A stretch of DNA of 64,000 nucleotides from Thiocystis violascens. GTDB lineage: Bacteria > Pseudomonadota > Gammaproteobacteria > Chromatiales > Chromatiaceae. Every line of letters starts with the position of its first letter. Position 1 is the first letter of the stretch. Below, one piece after another: positions 56,785-64,000 of the stretch. A model generated the notes under the pieces. That model searched no databases. It worked only from the letters and a program-made list of their open reading frames with translations, and was not told the DNA's origin. Location of the stretch: positions 20,327 through 84,326 of the forward strand of contig DYNM01000011.1 in assembly GCA_020721065.1 (NCBI GenBank), read 5' to 3'. Position numbers and translations under genes: made by a program.

Positions 56785-57477
56785 GGAAAGTTACCAATGG
56801 AAAAAGGAAGCTGGGCAGGCGCTCGGCGCGTCTGTGTTAGCCAACATCCTACCAAAATGGGCTGGCGCGGGGGCGGCAGCCGCGCCTGACACGTTGGCAA
56901 GATGGCATCCAAACGCTGCGATAAAAAGCAAAAAACCCTGCAAATTCTTACTATATCCTGATAGTCTTCACCTATAGTGTCACGATATAATCGGGCGGAC
57001 ACGCTGAAAACAATCGGGTGTGATTTATCGCAAACAAAGGTTTTTTACCGTCAAAGCGGATAAATCAGTCAGATTTTAAGCACTTTGTTGAGGCGTTCGG
57101 AAAACTGTAGGGATCATTTTCTATGCAAAGTCGTCACTACGCTAACGCGGCGCGTGTGGAAAATGACCAGCATCCGCCACACAAAACTTGCGTTCTGGCA
57201 ACACATGGGTAAAATACAACTCAGGCACGCTCGTTTGTAGTGTTTTAACCACAAGCTGATGTTGGCGGTGTTTGCCAGTGCGGTAAAATGTTTAGACAAA
57301 AAATCGCCATTGATCACAGCTAAGAGGCACGTCAACACTCCGCCATGTTTGCGTCTAAGTACTTTCCCTATGCTTGCGCTTGTGTACGATCCCGGTTGCT
57401 GGTAGCGTCCAAACGCGCCGACTAATCCGGTTTCAAGGTTTTTGTTTTTGTCACCCAACCCTTAAGGAATCCTAATC
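56785..57477. other. Spacer between divergent secretion operon and the large surface-protein gene
   Basis: 693 bp without a credible gene (a 114-codon minus-strand frame at 57114-57458 lacks any family signature). A TATAAT occurs at 56986-56991 on the plus strand; another promoter-like pair lies at 57262-57289. TAAGGA at 57463-57468 is the ribosome site for 57478. If transcription starts near the first box, the leader would be nearly 500 nt, long for mRNA of a surface-layer protein but not unusual for such genes. Confidence 0.5.
57262..57289 (+). promoter_or_regulatory. Candidate sigma-70 promoter for the large surface-protein gene
   Basis: TTGGCG at 57262-57267, 16 bp spacing, TAAAAT at 57284-57289. 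Predicted transcript start about 180 bp before the ATG at 57478. Not tested against other signals in the 693 bp spacer. Confidence 0.4.
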
Positions 57478-60400
57478 ATGGCTCTTCAGACTTTCCAACA
57501 AGATTTTTATTTGACCCAGAATCCTGATGTGTTTGCAGCGGTGCGCGACGGTTTGATGACCGCCGAGGAACACTACGTTAAATATGGCGAGCTCGAAGGA
57601 CGCCAGCCAAATCCTTACTTCGATCCAACGGGTTACATAGCGGCAAATCAGGATGTTGTACCTGCGGTTGCCAGTGGTATTTTCAGCAGTTTTCTTTCGC
57701 ATTTTGAACTCAATGGCGTACATGAAGGGCGTCAGCCGGGAGCGACTAACAGTTTCAACGAAACCAACTATCTTGCTGAAAACCCAGATGTCAAGGAAGC
57801 CGTTGATTCTGGTATTTTCAGCAGCGGTTATGCGCATTATGTTCTCCACGGTGCGGGTGAACCAGGTCGCGGTAATGGTGTTGCCGTTGAACCGCCAGAT
57901 CCTTCGCAGGGTCAAGATTTCACCCTCACCACTGGTCAAGACCTTTTCCCAGAGAATTCTGCTACCGGTAACGCAGGTGCAGACACGATTCGCGGTGTTG
58001 CTGGTCAGTTTGAGGGTGCTCAAGACCAAACCACGCTGAACTCTTCCGATATTATTGATGGTGGCGTAGGTGACGACCGCTTAGTCGTCAATATGACTGG
58101 CGATCAATATCTCGGTGGCGCAACGATCAAAAGCATCGAAACACTGCAGATTGGTACTAACCTTGCTGATCATGTCGTCGCATTTGACATGAACGTCAAC
58201 CAAGGCGCTTATGAAGTCACGAATGTCAATACACTGGATTATGACCAGATCACCACCACTGAGACGCTGGTAGTTCAGAACGTCGTTCCGGTTGATCCGC
58301 AAGCAGACGCGGCAGATCTTGTTGTACCTAACATCATTTGGGCAAATGAAGCTGGTTCTGCAGCAGGCACTATTGCGACCACTTATCGTCAATTGAGCAT
58401 TAACGGCGCTGCTGATAATCAATCGGTTGAGTTAGTAAACGTTGATGCCACTCAACACGCAGGCGATGGTGTGTTGGCAATTGGCGCTGGGATAGAAAGC
58501 ATCACCATTATTTCTTCCGGTGCTGTTGCACAGAATACTTTAAATGATCCTGATTACACTGGTAGTCTTGGTGAGACTGCTGCCGCAAATATCGGCAATA
58601 TTGATTACAACGATACGGGAGATCATAACGGAGCTTTCTTTGCCGGCTACCAGTATGAGCTAGATGTCGCCGGCAATACTACAGTCAGTGACACTATGGT
58701 TGTGGGCAGCGCCGCTGATTTAGTTTCGCGTGGCTCGTTGACATCAGTCATTCTTCAAGGCGGTACAGCGATTGGTAAAGGTGCCGACGTTATCGTAAAA
58801 GCACCGGATGCGGTTGGAAGAGATAGTGTTTCCGATGTATGGCTGCATTCTGTTGGTTTGACTGATCGTTGGGTCAGCGTCTACAACTCAAAATTAGCTT
58901 TTACTACCACTGGCGATACTAAAGCTGTTAATCCTACCGCAGATGGTGGCATTACTAATGCGTTTGGCGATGGAACTGCTTCCAACTTACTGTCAGTTGG
59001 TTCGCGTGTTACCACAGTAGATGCTTCCGGGATGAATGCCAATACTTTCATCCGTTTTGTCCCGAAAGATAACGACTCTGCTTCGGATAAAACTTTCATC
59101 GGTGGTAAGGCAGATGACTATGTTGAGTTTGAAACCGGCAACGTTACTGCAACAGGCGATACCGGTGCAGATACCTTTGCTTTTGTTAACAGTCAACCGA
59201 AGTCTGCATTCAGCGAGAATGACAAACTAACTGGCGGTGAAGGTGAGGACACGATTCAACTTGGCCTGAATGGCTTTGGCAATTACACCATCTCCCAAAC
59301 TGAATTGCGTAACAAAACGGGGATTGATGTACTTGACCTGCGTGGCGATGAGAGCAATGTGACATTGTCATCCGATTTCGTTAGTAGTGCTGATGAAGCA
59401 GGGCGTATTACGGTTCACACTGACCGTATCGTACGTACATCTAATGAGGACGACGCAAATAGTCCGACGCAATCCAATCAGGAAGATACTTCGACGCATA
59501 TCGTTGATCTGACATTTTTGGGTTCAACCGATGGTGTGACTTACAAAGGCGGTTCTGGTAGTGATCGTCTCATTCTCAATGATGCAACTTTCAACGTCCA
59601 ACAGGTACTCGATGGTGGCTTATTCGATGGCTACGCTAGTCGTAACGATGATAAAAATGACCTCACGAAAGATTGGGCAACTGCTGGTGACTACAATACG
59701 CTTACCGTTACTACCAATGGTGAACAAGTAGTGCTTGATGCTCGAGACCTCAGTGGAGTCAATAACTTCGATGGTTTGGTACTGACCAAAAATTCGGCAA
59801 CGGCAACTTATGACATCACGCTGACTCAAAGTTTCCTTTACGCCAATACGAGTGTTCAGGATGAAGTAACCGATACCGAAACTAACGATACCATCTTCCA
59901 GATAGGAACCATTGCAGCAGCAAACCAATTTGCATTAAACGCCGGTGATACCGTCGAAATTGATGTTTCCGATTTGTTGAGTCCTGACAACACGAAGCTT
60001 GCAGTGGCAGGTTTTGTTCGAAAGTTTGATGTCACTTCTTTAGAAGACGCAGGAGTCACTATAAATTTCTTCGGTCACGATCATGCAGAGATTCTTTTAC
60101 CAGCTCTCCAAGCTCTAAGTTTAGCTGCTCGACCTAATGAAGATCCCGTTGGTCGCACTGATGTACTGATGTCAACGCCTCATGTGAAAGAGATTCTCGG
60201 CAACAACCTGATTGCGCAAGGTGCAGGTTTTGATACTGCGAGCGGCTTCTTATTGACCGGCGGACTTGCCACTGCGCAGAATGACACCCTGACTACCTCG
60301 GCTGAGAATATGTTTGGTTCGAATATCAAGATGGCGGGTGGCATTGACACATTGAATATCACCACTGATGCGGTAGGCAAAGATGCTTCGGGATTAGCGA

Positions 60401-61260
60401 CCGCTGATGCACCAGAAATCGTCAACCTCGAGGCAGGCGCAACTGGTGCTGGCTTCACTAATGCCAATGGTGCGGGCTTCACGGTCAACGCCAAAGCTAC
60501 TTCCATTGTCAAACTTGGAACAGGTGGTCAGTCCTTTAATGGTTCGGCAGGTAGTGACACGGTTACCACCAATACAGGTGCGGATACAGTTAAAACTGGA
60601 GATGGTGCTGACCAAATAAGTAGCATTGATACCGCTGGAGTAGATGGTGACACCATCGATGCTGGGGCTGGTAATGACACCATTCTGATTAGCGCAGGCA
60701 ACCAAGTTGTTGACGCTAGTAGCGGTGCAGATGTCGTTTTCGTTGAGTTGAGCGGCACCGATGATGTTTCCCTCGGTGTTGATGGTGATGCGGATAACGT
60801 CCTCATTCAGAATGAAGCCATTAGTGATGCTGACACTTCTGTTGTCACTATTCACGACTTCAACATTGCCAATGACAGCATTTCGCTTGGGCTAGGAGTC
60901 TTTGGGGTAGTACCGACTGCTACTTCCAGTGGATTAATGATTCACTCGAATACCACGACCAGTCTGAAAGATTTGGCCATTGGTACCGTTTTAGCGATTG
61001 ATACCGCTGATGCTTCATCTGGTGCAACAGCAGATCAAATGCTGACCTATATGACAAAAACGCTTGGTGTCACTGCTGCTACAGACAGCAAAATTACTGT
61101 TGTTGCTTATGACGCTGCAGGTAATGCGTCGCTCTATCAGGCGCAGGACACTAATGGTGCCGTCAATGTAGATGGAGTGCTTGCTTTTGATGACATTGAG
61201 CTAGTTGGTGTTGTTCAAGGTGTTGGAGTGAACGCACTCACCGCTGACAACTTCGGTTAA
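57478..61260 (+). CDS. RTX/S-layer-like secreted protein, 1260 residues, cysteine-free
   Basis: Probable type I secretion substrate and main surface protein. The N-terminus has three repeats of about 45 residues (about 8-135), each with the pattern Y-L/I-x-x-N-x-D-V ... H-Y/F-x-x-x-G-x-x-E-G-R (for example FYLTQNPDVFAAV). Then comes a long Thr/Asn/Asp-rich beta-strand region with scattered RTX-type Gly-Asp motifs: GGVGDDRL (near 194), GGKADDYVEF (near 540), GGEGEDTIQL (near 584), GGSGSDRLIL (near 688), and a C-terminal cluster GSAGSDTV to DAGAGNDTI (about 1020-1071). No Cys was seen and no signal peptide; the end ALTADNFG is hydrophobic/acidic as in type I export signals. Similar build to S-layer proteins of proteobacteria. 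Function as surface layer versus adhesin is undecided. Confidence 0.8.
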   Translation: MALQTFQQDFYLTQNPDVFAAVRDGLMTAEEHYVKYGELEGRQPNPYFDPTGYIAANQDVVPAVASGIFSSFLSHFELNGVHEGRQPGATNSFNETNYLAENPDVKEAVDSGIFSSGYAHYVLHGAGEPGRGNGVAVEPPDPSQGQDFTLTTGQDLFPENSATGNAGADTIRGVAGQFEGAQDQTTLNSSDIIDGGVGDDRLVVNMTGDQYLGGATIKSIETLQIGTNLADHVVAFDMNVNQGAYEVTNVNTLDYDQITTTETLVVQNVVPVDPQADAADLVVPNIIWANEAGSAAGTIATTYRQLSINGAADNQSVELVNVDATQHAGDGVLAIGAGIESITIISSGAVAQNTLNDPDYTGSLGETAAANIGNIDYNDTGDHNGAFFAGYQYELDVAGNTTVSDTMVVGSAADLVSRGSLTSVILQGGTAIGKGADVIVKAPDAVGRDSVSDVWLHSVGLTDRWVSVYNSKLAFTTTGDTKAVNPTADGGITNAFGDGTASNLLSVGSRVTTVDASGMNANTFIRFVPKDNDSASDKTFIGGKADDYVEFETGNVTATGDTGADTFAFVNSQPKSAFSENDKLTGGEGEDTIQLGLNGFGNYTISQTELRNKTGIDVLDLRGDESNVTLSSDFVSSADEAGRITVHTDRIVRTSNEDDANSPTQSNQEDTSTHIVDLTFLGSTDGVTYKGGSGSDRLILNDATFNVQQVLDGGLFDGYASRNDDKNDLTKDWATAGDYNTLTVTTNGEQVVLDARDLSGVNNFDGLVLTKNSATATYDITLTQSFLYANTSVQDEVTDTETNDTIFQIGTIAAANQFALNAGDTVEIDVSDLLSPDNTKLAVAGFVRKFDVTSLEDAGVTINFFGHDHAEILLPALQALSLAARPNEDPVGRTDVLMSTPHVKEILGNNLIAQGAGFDTASGFLLTGGLATAQNDTLTTSAENMFGSNIKMAGGIDTLNITTDAVGKDASGLATADAPEIVNLEAGATGAGFTNANGAGFTVNAKATSIVKLGTGGQSFNGSAGSDTVTTNTGADTVKTGDGADQISSIDTAGVDGDTIDAGAGNDTILISAGNQVVDASSGADVVFVELSGTDDVSLGVDGDADNVLIQNEAISDADTSVVTIHDFNIANDSISLGLGVFGVVPTATSSGLMIHSNTTTSLKDLAIGTVLAIDTADASSGATADQMLTYMTKTLGVTAATDSKITVVAYDAAGNASLYQAQDTNGAVNVDGVLAFDDIELVGVVQGVGVNALTADNFG

Positions 61261-61269
61261 GCGATAACG

Positions 61270-61302
61270 CCTCGGTTAGCTAATGTTGTTAGCTGATCGA
61301 GG
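61270..61302 (+). other. Hairpin after the large surface-protein gene
   Basis: CCTCGGTTAGCTAA (61270-61283) pairs with TTAGCTGATCGAGG (61289-61302), 14 positions with one wobble and one mismatch. No T-run, so probably a stabilising or partially terminating structure between the large gene and the small one at 61353. Confidence 0.55.
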
Positions 61303-61352
61303 TAACTGCATTAACCCACTCACACTTTCATTACTTTTCAGGAGAACTTTTC

Positions 61353-61802
61353 ATGTCACTCAGCTTTAAAGATTTTTTCGCGAAGGATACCGGCACTAAA
61401 GAGCAATACGACAACTGGAAAAATTCCAGTAATGGTGGCGGCGGTGGCACGGGTGAAACTGATGATTTATCTCTGGATGGTCTGGGAACGAGCACTGATC
61501 CAGTCACTAAAGATGCAGCTGGTGGAATCAACTACACCGATAACGCCACTGATGCCATTGGTAACAATGTCATCATTACTGGGTTTGGAGAGGATGATTC
61601 AATCACCATCACTGGTGCGACTGCCGAACAATATGATGATGGCGTGATCGGTGTAAACGACGCGGGTGATGTTTCTATCACCTTCAACAACGAAGGTATC
61701 TTGCATCAAATTACACTCACTGGTATTGCTCCTGCTGGAGACTTGATTTTTGACACAGCGAGTTTCAACGCGCTTGCTGTTGGCGATTTGTTTTTTGTTT
61801 AG
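61353..61802 (+). CDS. Small acidic secreted-type protein with shared C-terminal domain (A)
   Basis: 149 residues, no signal peptide, no Cys. N-terminus MSLSFKDFFAKDTGTKEQYDNW, then a Gly-rich linker (NSSNGGGGGTGETDD). The last about 78 residues (NVIITGFGEDDSITITGATA to VGDLFFV) match the C-terminal domain of the protein at 61992 in about 47 of 78 positions (my by-eye alignment), including YDDGVIG, GDV, GIL-QIT and SFNAL-VGDL. The end FFV resembles type I secretion tails. I recognise no family. AGGAGA 11 bp before the ATG. Same strand as the large surface gene, 92 bp downstream. Confidence 0.75.
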   Translation: MSLSFKDFFAKDTGTKEQYDNWKNSSNGGGGGTGETDDLSLDGLGTSTDPVTKDAAGGINYTDNATDAIGNNVIITGFGEDDSITITGATAEQYDDGVIGVNDAGDVSITFNNEGILHQITLTGIAPAGDLIFDTASFNALAVGDLFFV

Positions 61803-61847
61803 CAGTGGATAAAAAGCAAAGGCAGGTAGAGTTTTGCTGAAGTTTGA

Positions 61848-61874
61848 GGATAACCGGTCGAATGCCGGTTGTCC
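61848..61874 (+). other. Hairpin after small protein A
   Basis: GGATAACCGG (61848-61857) and CCGGTTGTCC (61865-61874), 10 positions with one wobble, 7 nt loop. No T-run. Possibly a weak terminator or stability element in the 183 bp spacer. No gene is seen in the spacer. Confidence 0.5.
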
Positions 61875-61991
61875 TTCAACGCTAAAGTCTAGGAACTTGT
61901 TTTACTTTCCGGTTTAGGTGAAACGCCTGCCTTGATGCGGATTGACGCTTAATAACGTCATTTTCGTCCACTGTTCGCACGGAGATTGAAT

Positions 61992-62741
61992 ATGGCAAAG
62001 TTACTCCTGACAACGCAAGATGTTGGTAACACCATTCCTCTTACCGGAACCATATCTTGGGATGTGATTGGATCAAGTAAAGTTGATTTTCTCGAAATTG
62101 CAGCTGGCACTAAAGCCTCTATCTTGGGTGGTCAGGGTCAGGATGTGTTTCATTTACTTGGTGATCAATCCGACTACACTGTGCATCAAACTAGTACCAA
62201 TGCTGTTTTTACTCATCAGGCAACAGATCAAACTGTAACTATTCGGACGTTGAGCACCACAGGTGACTTTATTGCGTTTGGTGAAAATGATGCGTTGTTG
62301 AGTTTAAAAATTGCAGACGGCGCGATCATGCTGGGTACGCAACGCTTAACCTCTGCCCCTGTAGATATTACCGCTACTACTATCAGTGATAGTGAACTAG
62401 AAAATGCAGTTATCCTTGATCGTAAAGGCACTACAACAACGGAACTTGAGTTAGATGCAGGTGATTTTGGGTTTACGTTCACAGATGAGGTGACCACATC
62501 TAATAACGTCCGCATTACAAATTTCACTGATGATGATCAGATTGTTATTTCTGGCGCATCTGCCGACGATTATGATGACGGTGTGATTGGTACTAACGCT
62601 GACGGCGATGTTGTCATTACTTATAACGAATCTGGCATTCTCAATCAAATCACTATCGTTGGTATTGCTGCTGACGGTTCATTGGTCTCAAACGTTGATT
62701 CGTTCAATGCACTCCCTGTGGGCGATTTGAGCTTCGGTTGA
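61992..62741 (+). CDS. Small acidic secreted-type protein with shared N- and C-terminal domains (B)
   Basis: 249 residues from ATG 61992 (GGAG at 61981); a TTG two codons upstream is less likely. No signal peptide and no Cys. The N-terminal about 125 residues (KLLLTTQDVGNTIPLTG, ILGGQGQDVFHLLGDQSDYTV, FTHQATDQTVTI, LKIADGAIMLG) resemble the N-terminal domain of the protein at 62821. The C-terminal about 78 residues (NVRITNFTDDDQIVISGASA to VGDLSFG) match protein A at 61353. It is thus a mosaic of two domains shared with its neighbours. One RTX-like GGQGQDVF is in the N-terminal domain. Function not recognised. Confidence 0.75.
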   Translation: MAKLLLTTQDVGNTIPLTGTISWDVIGSSKVDFLEIAAGTKASILGGQGQDVFHLLGDQSDYTVHQTSTNAVFTHQATDQTVTIRTLSTTGDFIAFGENDALLSLKIADGAIMLGTQRLTSAPVDITATTISDSELENAVILDRKGTTTTELELDAGDFGFTFTDEVTTSNNVRITNFTDDDQIVISGASADDYDDGVIGTNADGDVVITYNESGILNQITIVGIAADGSLVSNVDSFNALPVGDLSFG

Positions 62742-62820
62742 CGATGGTTAAAACTATTTGAATCCCTTTACGTCATTTTGATTTCATTCCCCCATTTCAA
62801 GAACTTTTGGAGAAAATTTT

Positions 62821-64000
62821 ATGGCAACAAGCAGTCTCGTTCTCAGTACCACAGCAGCAGGTAGTCCTATCAGCATTCCCGTGCTTACCGGCGGGATTGT
62901 GGTTAATGGCACGGATGCAGTCGAAACTCTTCTTGTCCCTGTTGATGCACATGCCAGCATCAATGGTGGCGGTGGAATTGATGTCGTGCATTTTGCTGGT
63001 GGTACGGCGGATTACACCGTCAGCGCAAACGGAAACAATGTCTTATTTACCCATAAGGTTACTGGTGCTGTTACTACCGTTGCGAAAGTGGGAGAAATCG
63101 GCGATCAAGTTCAATTTGGCACCACTGGTTTACCTACCACGCTGAAAATTGTCGACGGAGCCATTGTTCTTGGCGAAGGTGATACCGTTCAAACGATCAC
63201 TGCTGAAGCCGGAGAAGTGACTGGCGCAACGGGTACGACTGGACCTGTTGACGAAACTGCACCAGTGTTTGCTGGCGCAACAGTTGAAGATGCAACGCTG
63301 ACGATCAGCTATGAAGAAGGCAGTGCGTTGTCTTCGGTCAACCTTCCCAATCCTAGTGTTTTTGTTGTGCTGGTTGACGGTGTTCGCAATCCGGTGACAG
63401 ATATCACTGTTGATTCAACAACTAATACTGTGATTTTGACTTTAGAAACGCCGGTTATTGCTGGTTCAATTGTCACCCTTTCGTACTTTGATACGAATGA
63501 CACTAACGACGCAAAGGCAATTCAAGACGTTGCAGGTAATGATGCAGCTTGGTTAGTTAATGAAGCAGTGAGCGTTGGTGGAGACGTCTCCAACGAAGCA
63601 CCAGTTGTTACTGAAGAATCCTTCACTGTAGCAACAGACGGTTTAGAAGTTGGCACGGTCACGGCAACTGATCCAGAGGAAACCACTGTTACCTTTGCAA
63701 TTGCTGAAGATGGCAGTAATCCAGACGTTAATGGAGACGGCGTTGCTGCATTTACCATTGACGCTGACACCGGCGCATTGATGGTCAACGATCCAGCAGA
63801 GTTAGTTGCTGGTGAAACCATCACGCTGACGATTGAAGCGACTGATGAAGACGGAATCGTTGGCACTGGTACGGTCACGGTTGAAGTGACTGAGCCAGTT
63901 GAGCCAGAAAACCAAGCACCGATTGTTACTGAAGAATCCTTCACCGTAGCAACAGACGGTTTAGAAGTTGGCACGGTCACGGCAACTGATCCAGAGGAAA
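62821..64000 (+). CDS. Cadherin-repeat adhesin, N-terminal part (continues beyond window)
   Basis: At least 393 residues, open at base 64000. N-terminal about 1-125 is the domain shared with protein B (SLVLSTTAAGSPISIPVL, SINGGGGIDVVHFAGGTADYTV, FTHKVTGAVTTV, LKIVDGAIVLG). Then a region resembling SwmB-type repeats (about 135-255: LTISYEEGSALSSVNLPNP, FVVLVDGVRN, IAGSIVTLSYFD). From about 260 on are cadherin-like repeats of 106 residues (VVTEESFTVATDGLEVGTV, GDGVAAFTIDADTGALM, TITLTIEATDEDG), the second nearly identical in DNA to the first. No signal peptide or Cys, so type I export is likely; its C-terminal signal lies outside. Start ATG 62821 with GGAGAAAA upstream. Confidence 0.78.
   Translation, partial: MATSSLVLSTTAAGSPISIPVLTGGIVVNGTDAVETLLVPVDAHASINGGGGIDVVHFAGGTADYTVSANGNNVLFTHKVTGAVTTVAKVGEIGDQVQFGTTGLPTTLKIVDGAIVLGEGDTVQTITAEAGEVTGATGTTGPVDETAPVFAGATVEDATLTISYEEGSALSSVNLPNPSVFVVLVDGVRNPVTDITVDSTTNTVILTLETPVIAGSIVTLSYFDTNDTNDAKAIQDVAGNDAAWLVNEAVSVGGDVSNEAPVVTEESFTVATDGLEVGTVTATDPEETTVTFAIAEDGSNPDVNGDGVAAFTIDADTGALMVNDPAELVAGETITLTIEATDEDGIVGTGTVTVEVTEPVEPENQAPIVTEESFTVATDGLEVGTVTATDPEE
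63601..64000 (+). repeat. 318-bp tandem repeat in the adhesin gene
   Basis: The unit begins at 63601 and again at 63919; the visible 82 bp of the second copy differ from the first by three bases. Period 318 bp, that is 106 residues, one cadherin-like domain. Such identity implies recent duplication or gene conversion and makes assembly past this point difficult. Confidence 0.88.

Noticed and set aside
57114..57458. 114-codon minus-strand frame in the spacer before the large surface gene
   Set aside because: No recognisable motif, no clear ribosome site, and it overlaps the candidate promoter region; probably chance.
63522..63980. 152-codon minus-strand frame rich in Ser/Thr/Val/Pro in the adhesin gene
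   Set aside because: It is the antisense of the tandem cadherin repeat; the low-complexity look comes from the repeat.

Overview
The window looks like a chromosomal segment of a gammaproteobacterium. It has an RpoS-type sigma factor, the adjacent algH-ruvX-pyrR order, an FtsB/IspD pair downstream of enolase, YcgN and a FieF-type transporter. Menaquinone genes (MenD, MenF), an Hcp hybrid-cluster protein behind an FNR-like site and a hemerythrin-type signalling protein suggest a facultative anaerobe. I cannot fix the genus; a Competibacter-like or Chromatiales-like lineage is only a guess. No rRNA, tRNA, IS transposase or CRISPR array was seen.

Layout. 1-10.8 kb is housekeeping: D-Ala-D-Ala carboxypeptidase (cut by the window start), folK, a polyprenol/phytol-kinase-like membrane protein, eno, ftsB, ispD, the minus-strand unit algH-ruvX-pyrR, pyrE, a DUF4124 protein, an O-antigen-ligase-like protein and a PCMT-family methyltransferase. 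10.8-21.6 kb holds a 1362-residue PAS/GAF/REC/HPt/REC/EAL protein, then a minus-strand menaquinone unit (hydrolase, menF, menD) whose last gene, overlapping menD by ATGA, is a REC-GGDEF-hemerythrin protein. 21.5-27.9 kb holds a CDF exporter, an EF-hand protein, ppnP, hcp, an FHA protein, a BrnT/BrnA toxin-antitoxin pair, metK and a thioredoxin-like protein. 28.3-37.9 kb is a central-carbon cluster tkt-gap-pgk-pyk-fba, interrupted between gap and pgk by about 2.6 kb of small toxin-antitoxin-type genes, a DNA methyltransferase and a Uma2-type nuclease. 37.9-46.4 kb encodes three large signalling proteins (HDOD-GAF, multi-GAF/PAS histidine kinase, REC-REC-PAS-GAF-PAS-GGDEF-EAL). 46.4-50.2 kb holds a DUF3782-like nuclease-fold protein, midA, ycgN, rpoS and a small c-type cytochrome.

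The most interesting part is 50.3 kb to the window end. A minus-strand unit encodes a type I secretion ABC transporter, its HlyD-type adaptor, a TPR/GT41 (O-GlcNAc-transferase-like) glycosyltransferase and a retropepsin-like aspartic protease. Divergent from it lie four secreted-type genes: a cysteine-free 1260-residue RTX/S-layer-like protein, two small acidic proteins sharing a C-terminal domain, and the start of a cadherin-repeat adhesin that shares its N-terminal domain with the second small protein. I read this as a surface-layer/adhesin export system with its own candidate glycosyltransferase and protease. That joint role is inference from gene order and domain sharing.

Two window-wide patterns stand out. 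A family of about 70-130 bp non-coding elements with terminal inverted repeats (MITE-like) occurs in at least seven spacers. Base composition steps abruptly inside genes, for example from about 63% to 30% G+C within 240 bp of the histidine kinase gene.
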